Shown here piece after piece: positions 57,339-64,000 of a stretch of DNA of 64,000 bases. This stretch comes from Sequoia sempervirens (taxonomy: Eukaryota; Streptophyta; Pinopsida; Cupressales; Cupressaceae): the NCBI GenBank assembly GCA_007258455.2, contig VDFB02358134.1, positions 212,152,026 through 212,216,025 of the forward strand, given 5' to 3'. Made by a program: the position numbers and the translations under genes. Positions within the stretch are counted from its first letter, which is position 1. Every line of letters starts with the position of its first letter. The notes under the pieces are model-generated. The model saw nothing but the letters and a program-made list of their open reading frames with translations, had not been told where the DNA came from and did not search any database.

Positions 57339-58853
57339 TGTTGCAGTATGAGCAAGTTTGGTGGTGTTGTCATTAATGTTGTCATTGATGTCAACACAGT
57401 TTAGAATGTTGCAGATTGTACATGTATAGTTGAGATATTGTTGAGATGTTGTGAGTACATGGAGCTATCCTTTTGATGTTATAGATGTGCTGAAATGATG
57501 GGTTACCAAGTGCTTTTGAGAAAATTAATAAAGACTGAAGTCAGAGTTATGTATGTGTTCAAAATGTGCTCCGATATGTGCTCCATGTTTCTTTCGTGTT
57601 GATCACATGCTCGTGCGGATCTGAAGGTTTGTTGTTGGTGATATCTCTTGATTTTTGGATGCTAATTTGACGAAAGGTGAAAGTTGTGTTCACTAGTGTG
57701 TGAATTGTTTTGGTAGAGTTGGTTATCTATGGACTGGGAGAAATTTTTCTACTTCAACGTCCGCTATTTCTTTTAAAGTCTTGCAGATCTATAATTTCTT
57801 CTAATGATGTTCTCTAGGTTATGGTAGAGATGTTCAAGTTTTGTTGCTCTAGAAGATGAGCTTCATGGTTGTGTGGGATTGCATAGTCTGGATGGACTGT
57901 TGGAAAGAGTTATGTGTTCAAAGGTTGCTACACCTACTACAGATGTATCTATAAGTATCTAAGATGTTTTCTCATGCATGATGATGCATGCTACATCATC
58001 CATGTGTTATCCTCTTGTTGGAAAGTGTGCACTTCAATGTTCATTTGTGTTTTCATTAGGTTTGGTCGACCTGGTGTTTACACCTCATATCAAGAATATA
58101 AAATTTAATTAAGCAAGCATGTGGTTGATCCAAGACGATTGCTTTTATTCTTGGTTAAGTGTTGAATTGGTCCACTCTCATTCTTTTCCACCATGGGAAT
58201 GTTGAGTTGTCAACCTAGTTTGAATTTATGAAATGAAGCATATGTGGGCGACCTTGGAGAATGTTTCTAAGGTTGAAGATGGTATAAATGAAACTCGATA
58301 TGCAAAGGATTGTATGATGCAAAGTAATGAAGTAAGCCACAAGTGAAGAGAAGAGTTGTGTGAAAGTGAGTTGAGGCAACAGTACTTCATTGTGTTAGAT
58401 TCTTGAAAGCAGTGAGTTGAAGGTTTCTGTAATCTTCTGATCAAGGTTGTAGATGTGTGTAAATTTCTATGGTGGATCTTTCTGTTATCTTTTGTATTTG
58501 TAGCCAGTGAGCCTCCCTGATGGACAATGAGTCCTTTCTATAGGCAGTGACCCTTTGTATCTAGACAATGAGTCCTATTCTGGGCAATGAGCCATTGGAA
58601 GTGATCCCCTTATATTTGGTTTTTCTATCAATTTATATTGTGAGTTAATCCTCACTGTGGTTTTTCCCTTATTGGATTTTCCACGTAAAATCTGGTGTTC
58701 ATTGTCTTAATTTTTCTTTTTTTATCTGCATTCCATGTTCATGCTTAATAATAGAATAGTGTGGTTGTGAAATTGATAAGTGTTGATTTTTTGTGTTTGA
58801 ATTTGGTGACAACTAATTCACCCCCCCTCTTAGTTGTCCTGCACCTTATAACA
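57339..58853 (+). repeat. 5' LTR of copia-2
   Basis: It ends CACCTTATAACA two bases before a primer-binding site. The start TGTTGCAGTATGAGC is inferred from the TGTT/AACA symmetry, since the second LTR is beyond the window. GTGAGCC/CAATGAGTCC repeats lie at 58503-58601 and the conserved LTR motif at 58651-58692. No coding sequence is supported. Confidence 0.7.
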
Positions 58854-58855
58854 AT

Positions 58856-58867
58856 TGGTATCAGAGC
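58856..58867 (+). other. Primer-binding site of copia-2
   Basis: TGGTATCAGAGC is a perfect initiator-Met type site. Confidence 0.92.
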
Positions 58868-58910
58868 TTTGGTTCCTTGGTGTAGAGCTTAATTACTTAA
58901 GGAAGATCCA

Positions 58911-59975
58911 ATGGCACATAAGTTGGTGATCCTTATGTTCGATGAATCTGATTACAGTGACTGGAAAGTGCAGATGAGAGGATATATTATCTCTCTTGGT
59001 TAAAATACTTGGAAGGCTATTGAGATGAAGTATGGTTCTCCGATGAGTGGTCCTACTACTACAAATGAGGTTTCTTCTTATGAGGAGAATGAAAAAGTGA
59101 GGTATGCTATTTATAGTGCTTTATCCAAGACTGGGTGAACAAAATTTATCTCTCTAGGCATTGCTTATGAAGTTTGGAAAAAGTTGGAAGATCTTTATGA
59201 AGGAAATGATACAGTGAAATTGACAAAGAAGCTAACAAAAAAGCATAGATATGCAAATATGAAAATGGAAGAAGGAGAAGATATTACAAGCTATTTTCAA
59301 AGAATTGATCTACCAAAAAATGAAGTTAGAAATCAAGGGGGTACTTTAACTAATGGAGATATAATTGAGAAGATTCTAATGACTCTACCAGAATGTTACA
59401 GTGACAAAGTTTCAGTTATTGAAGAAGCATATGATCCGAAGAAATATACTAAAGAAGAGCTATTTGGCACCTTGACTGCATTTGAGATGAGAAAGTTTGG
59501 AAAGAAAGAGGAAAATACAAAAAAAACATTTAAAGTAACAAAGATTGAAGATGATCCAGATAGTGTTGATTCAGATGAGTTGGAAGCCAACTTTACAAGG
59601 AAGTTGAAGAAAGGTACTGGTAAATATAAAGGTATGTTTCCCTTTAAATCTTTCAAATGTGGTAATATTGGTCATTATACTTCAAGATGTCCAAATAGAA
59701 CTGTACATAAGAAGAACAAAGATCATAAAGATAGAAATGATAAGAAATACAAAAAGTTGTACTATGTTAGAGAAGAAGCTAGAATCTTTGATGATGAATC
59801 TGGTTATGAGAATGATGATAGTGAATGCTTGTTCTTAGTTTTGGAGAGTAAATTTTTGCCTGCTAACTCTAGAAAATATGCAAGAAAAAGAGATTTGAAG
59901 AACAAGAAGGATGAGATGGAAGGTACTTTGGTCACCACATTTCATGCTAGACATGATAAAGACTAATGGGTGATT
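58911..59975 (+). pseudogene. copia-2 Gag and first residues of protease, truncated
   Basis: The frame from the ATG at 58911 (FDESDYSDWKVQMRGYI) has stops at about 59001 and 59137. It runs on through VWKKLEDLYEGNDTVKLTKK, KMEEGEDITSYFQRIDLPKN and ILMTLPECYSDKVSVIEEAY. The knuckle FKCGNIGHYTSRC has lost its first Cys. The typical charged linker (YENDDSECLFLVLESKFLPA) ends in KDxWVI, the start of the copia protease WVIDSG-type motif. There TR-GAG-2 interrupts it at 59976. The rest of the element must lie beyond 64000. Confidence 0.88.
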
Positions 59976-61330
59976 TGATGCAATCAAGGTGGAGAAACTC
60001 ACTATTCAACACCAAATAACCTGACTAATCAATGAAATCTTCCTTTGAACACTAAACTCTTAACTTTTCCCAAAACACTCCACAAGAGGCTACTACCCCT
60101 CAAAACACAACCTTGAATGAAATCTCTTGAAGAAGGTCATACAATGGCAAACTAAACATCCATTAACCATTGACATAGACCTGGACACATTATCCCAATA
60201 GATCACCCAAAGTTTCTTTGACACATCATAGGGATTCAATAGGTTGCTCTGCCCAAAAGGCTACTAAATTAGCCCTATTTTCCGAAGGGAGTACCTTCAA
60301 ATCACTTTTTTTCAAAAAAGCTCTCTTGAAAGAGTTAAATTGTCTATCAAAACCATATAATCCTTGATTCATTCTTAGGTTTTTGAACTCTAACCTATTG
60401 ATCCACCAAACCCTCCATTACCATGCATAAACCTAGGGTTTTCAGAGATTCACCAAACCGAGGCTTCCAAAACTCAAAAATTGTATCCAACACACTTATT
60501 TAAGTATGTACAGACATTTCCCACCTTCACAAACTCAATCGTATTCACAATTCACAAAAACCTTTCATAAAACCATCCTTTTCATAAGGAAACTTCATTG
60601 CCCAACCCTAGGGCATCACTCCCAAGCCAACAAAATGTTTCCTTTTGACTCCAAACATATATGAACACCTAAACTAGTACAAGACATTCCATTCCTCCAA
60701 GTAACATGACACAACAGTAGGAGGAATGGATTCTACATTAATTAAACTTCAAAATCAAACCTTGTTGGTCTTACATAGGCAGATACAAGAAAATGGGGAG
60801 ATCTTCCTCTAAAGTTAAGTAAAGACTCAAAATTATCACAAATGCAAATTAGAACATGCCACTACAATTTCCAACCAATTTCAGATCAAACCCTACCTAT
60901 ACGGGTCCATAAAGACTCAAGGAAGAACAAAACATAGTGAAAACTGCTTGAAAATATTGGTATTCTATTGGAATTCTTTACAAGATGATTGAGAAACTGA
61001 TGTTTGAGCCTGAACAGGTCTTTAAATAAATTTTCCATTCAAAACTACCCATCCAATGCCTGTAACCACCTTTTAAACTTCTTTTTCCTTTCATCTTCCC
61101 ACAAAACTACATTTTGACAACTTTACATTTTGTTGTGCAACTTTTACATTTGAACTCCAATGTTTTCCCATACACCTAAATACATAATAAAATGTTCTTT
61201 GAGACCTTATTTGATACAAACAAAACTTTGAACACCCCCTCTAAAAACCTAGACTCACTCATATTCACCTTGACACACTTTTACCCAATCAAATTTTGCA
61301 TTAAGGTTGTAGGTGCTCCTACACCATACA
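59976..61330 (-). repeat. 3' LTR of TR-GAG-2
   Basis: The 1355-base LTR runs, on the minus strand, from TGTATGGTGTAGGAGCACC to TTGCATCA. Its end part matches 63623-64000 closely. Confidence 0.92.
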
Positions 61331-61646
61331 ACACCACTTGAAAAAACTCATGCCTCATGAGTTGAGGCTGGTACCAATTCCACCATCCTTCATACATGTT
61401 CCTCTGATCCATAATCTCCTTCCATTGTTCCATGCATTGTGCTTCAAACTGCCCTCCACTTTTTACTGTGTTTACACTCGGATAAGCCTTTACATTTGTC
61501 CTTAGACCTAATGTTTGTCCTCTTTCTATTATCTGTTCAAAACTTGCTTGCTTTCCATCACCTTTACCTGCACACAAACACATGTTAGAAATCCCCTGTA
61601 CTAACTTCTCAGACTTTTTCTTGTAATTGTCTCTGAGTTCTTGCAT
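61281..61646 (-). CDS. TR-GAG-2 tail ORF crossing into the 3' LTR
   Basis: This 121-codon open frame (LRDNYKKKSEKLVQGISNMC, GGQFEAQCMEQWKEIMDQRN, WWNWYQPQLMRHEFFQVVLY) encodes its last 16 residues from the LTR. The junction text LYGVGAP corresponds to LYGAEAP at 165-190 in TR-GAG-1. It is the C-terminal part of the gag-protease polyprotein of this family. The stretch 61650-62009 joins it to the protease through frames with several stops. No domain is recognised. Confidence 0.55.
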   Translation of the reverse strand: MQELRDNYKKKSEKLVQGISNMCLCAGKGDGKQASFEQIIERGQTLGLRTNVKAYPSVNTVKSGGQFEAQCMEQWKEIMDQRNMYEGWWNWYQPQLMRHEFFQVVLYGVGAPTTLMQNLIG

Positions 61647-62009
61647 ACCCTATTCTTTCCTCCCTATCATCAGTCTTGACTTTACTGTCCCTTTAGCATC
61701 TTGCGCAACTGTCTAAACAGTCTTCCCACTCATTGTACCTACAAATCCTACTTGTCTTTCAACCTTATTCTCAATGATAGGACACTGAATGGTCTCTACC
61801 AACACATTCTTAAGTAAATTCCCTATCAACACCTTCTTTACCCCTGTATCAACCTTTAGACCTGTTGTCCTTGCATTCTAAGGCCTATGACTAATTGCAA
61901 CATTAGTTTTCTTGTCTTCCTTCACAACCTCTACAAGTTCCCTTCTTCCACACATGATTACCTTGTCCTTACCTTTCTCATCTTCCACCTAAGGAGTTAA
62001 AACAAACTT

Positions 62010-62309
62010 TCATCCATCTTTCATTATTGTATCAGTGTTCTCTCTCCCATCATATAAGGCATGCATGTCATACTGCCAAGGTCTACCTAGGAGTAGGTGA
62101 CAATAGTCCATAGGAAGAATATGACAAACCACACTATCTTTATAACCTCCAATCTGGAAATATACCACAACCTTTTCATTTACTAACAAATATTGTTCAT
62201 TACTTAACCATGAAACTTTATAAGGCAATTCATGAGGTACTCTTTGTAGATTTATTTTGTTTACCATCTCACTAGACACCATGTTCTTTGTTGAGCTAGA
62301 ATCAATCAC
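62010..62309 (-). pseudogene. TR-GAG-2 aspartic protease-like domain
   Basis: The frame has VIDSSSTKNMVSSEMVNK (active site, usually DSG or DTG, here DSS), then LPYKVSWLSNEQYLLVNEKV, FQIGGYKDSVVCHILPMDYC and HLLLGRPWQYDMHALYDGRE, the signature of plant Ty3 proteases. The normal next domain, reverse transcriptase, is absent. It reads in one frame with the upstream CKCKNKVFKIVI segment but is separated by a stop from Gag. Confidence 0.85.
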
Positions 62310-62363
62310 AATTTTAAATACTTTGTTCTTACACTTACAAGTAGTTTTGAAGAGGCTCTTTCT

Positions 62364-63539
62364 TTACAAAAGTTCCACCTCCTTGGCTTCCTTCAAATTT
62401 TTTTTTCTCATCATCAGCATTTCCCCTGTTTTAGGAGCAACTCTTAAACTTGCAAAAGTTGTGCTCTCACATTCCTCCTCTTGAATTATTTTTGCTCTCC
62501 TATCCATCCTATTTTCACCACTTGAAGAACTACCAACCCTTTCAGGACATTTCCAAGATGGATGACCATATTCATTGCATGAATAACATCTCCCTACAAA
62601 ATCAATAGAACTTCTACCAGCACTAAACCTGCCTCTACCTCTAAAACCTCCTCTAGTAACAACACCTTTCTCTTTACCTTTATTTTTTCCTTCTTGTTCT
62701 TCCAATGGTTGCTTTGTTTTAGGGATTGTTCCTCTCCCTCTTGCACTAGTAGCATCTCTTCCTCTAAATTATTTTTCTTTCCTTCTCTTAAGCTTTTCCT
62801 CCACCCTGATTGCTAATTGAAAGCACTCTTCAACAAATTTGGGGTTAGCAACAACGAGTTCATCTTGTATATTAAATTTCAAACCACCTAGATATCTAGC
62901 CACCTTTTCAGCCTCATCTTCATCCCTCCTTGATCTTATGCTTAGTTTGTAAAATTCATCAGTGTAGGCCTTAACATATAGTTCCTTTTGTTTTAATCCT
63001 TGCAACTTTTTATACAACTAAAATTCATAATCTTTTGGAATAAATTTACCTTTCAACTTCTATACCATCTTGTCCCATGAATTAATCCATGATTTACCTT
63101 GTTTTCTCCTCTCTACTTGCTCATAGTCCCACCATAGAAGAGCATGACCTTTGAATTTTGTTTTTTCCATCTTCACCATTTTCTCATCTGAAATATCTTC
63201 GCTTTCAAAGTAATTCATAGCAACAATCCAATCAAGCAATTCTTCTTCATTTAAATTACCACCATACATAGGAAGTTCAACTTTTACCTTATGAGTATCA
63301 CCTTTCACTGCTTTGACCATCTTCACCATCCTTTGACCTTCAGGGTCTAGTTCCTCATCAACATCCTCATATTCTTCATCATCTACCTCTATTTCACTTT
63401 CTTCATTCTCATCTCTCCTTTTCTTTGTCTCCAAGGTAGAAATCCTTGCCAACATAGCATTGTGTGACTCTAGAATCTTAGCATGATTCTCTTTCAGATC
63501 TTGCAACTCCCTAGCAACACCGACACCTTTCAAAGACAT
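62364..63539 (-). pseudogene. TR-GAG-2 Gag with CCHC zinc knuckle
   Basis: From the ATG at 63539 come a helical N terminus (VARELQDLKENHAKILESHN), an acidic stretch, DEELDPEGQRMVKMVKAVKG, LPMYGGNLNEEELLDW and FKGHALLWWDYEQVERRKQG. After stops at about 63060 and 63018 follow AYTDEFYKLSIRSRRDEDEA, YLGGLKFNIQDELVVANPKF and an RG-rich stretch (RGGFRGRGRFSAGRSS). The knuckle CYSCNEYGHPSWKC keeps all four ligands. The family is Ty3 retrotrans_gag. Only about three stops break it, so it is better preserved than TR-GAG-1. Confidence 0.88.
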
Positions 63540-63607
63540 CTTCTCAAACTTGTCTTCTCACCTTTCTTCAAACTTGCAAAATGCAATCAAAGAGACCTTG
63601 TCCCTGA

Positions 63608-63619
63608 GCTCTGATACCA
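63608..63619 (-). other. Primer-binding site of TR-GAG-2
   Basis: The minus strand reads TGGTATCAGAGC three bases inside the 5' LTR. Confidence 0.9.
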
Positions 63620-63622
63620 CTT

Positions 63623-64000
63623 TGATGCAATAAAAGTGGAGAAACTCACTATTCAAAACCAAATAACTTGAATCAATTAATGAAATCTTCCTTTGAACAC
63701 TAAACTCTTAACTTTTCCCAAAACACTCCACAAGAGGCTACTAGCCCTCAAAACACAACCTTGAATGAAATCTCTTGAAGAAGGTCATACAATGGCCAAC
63801 TAAACATACATTAAGCATTGACACAGACTCGAACACATTATCCCAATGGATCACACAAAGTTTCTTTGACACATCATAGGGGTTCAATAGGTTGCTCTGC
63901 CCAAAAGGCTACTAAATTAGCCCTATTTTCTAAAGGGAGTACCTTCAAATCACTTTTTTTTCACAAAAAATATCTTGATAGAGTTAAATTGTCTATCAAA
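63623..64000 (-). repeat. 5' LTR of TR-GAG-2, incomplete at the window edge
   Basis: This is homologous to 59976-60350 (TGATGCAAT, GTGGAGAAACTCACTATTCA and onward). By eye, identity is about 95 percent. Confidence 0.92.

Larger units (their letters stand above)
59976..64000 (-). mobile_element. TR-GAG-2, gag-protease Ty3-like element, runs off the window
   Basis: On the minus strand the order is 5' LTR (right, incomplete), tRNA-Met primer site, Gag, zinc knuckle, protease, tail ORF, 3' LTR. The interior is only 2.29 kb and has no reverse transcriptase, RNase H or integrase. LTR start (TGTATGGTG), Gag blocks and the tail are related to TR-GAG-1. The left target site would be TGATT (59971-59975); its partner lies outside the window. 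Confidence 0.88.

Noticed and set aside
58853..58867. TGGTATCAGAGC sites as tRNA gene fragments
   Set aside because: Each is only a 12-base complement to a tRNA 3' end next to an LTR. No cloverleaf sequence surrounds them.

Overview
The window looks like intergenic DNA from a large plant nuclear genome, probably a gymnosperm (conifer-like; inferred, moderate confidence). It is AT-rich and filled almost end to end with degenerate LTR retrotransposons inserted into one another. Plant-specific signs are Ty1/copia elements with tRNA-Met type primer-binding sites, a Tat/Ogre-type Ty3 element with a second RNase H, and a plant mobile domain (PMD) ORF. I found no intact host gene, rRNA, tRNA, CRISPR array or bacterial-type operon.

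Layout, left to right. (1) 1-4687 plus 11431-11598: a tandem LTR-gag-LTR array of a small gag-only Ty3-like element (TR-GAG-1). Its right LTR is split by a complete but broken Ty1/copia element at 4688-11430 (minus strand, diverged 5-bp target-site duplication). (2) 11599-16393: the first copy of an unusual non-autonomous family, called NA-1 here. It has a multi-zinc-knuckle gag remnant followed by a long ORF of unknown family. (3) 16394-17165: diverged tandem repeats. (4) 17166-52761: one old element (giant-LTR element) with LTRs of about 3.6 kb and a gag-only interior (22111-25319, minus strand). It has been split three times: its left LTR holds a 1.36-kb solo LTR (20047-21407), and its right LTR holds a 15.5-kb Tat/Ogre-like Ty3 element (25661-41166) and a further LTR (44253-52549). 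That last LTR is itself split by NA-2 (44623-51951), a second, LTR-bounded member of the unknown-ORF family. (5) 52762-57338: part of another gag-only Ty3-like element with an 88-bp tandem array in its probable LTR. (6) 57339-59975: the 5' part of a second copia element, cut in the first codons of its protease by (7) TR-GAG-2 (59976 to beyond 64000, minus strand), a relative of element 1 that also carries a protease.

Most of these elements encode Gag, sometimes with protease or an accessory ORF, but no reverse transcriptase or integrase. They would have had to move with enzymes from autonomous elements such as the copia at 4688-11430 or the Tat element. The features that stand out are the antisense PMD ORF of the Tat element (641 codons in one frame, interrupted only by nonsense codons), the unknown ORF shared by NA-1 and NA-2, and a spliced-gene-like fragment embedded in both giant LTRs. 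Identity figures are estimates by eye from short stretches, and element names are working labels.
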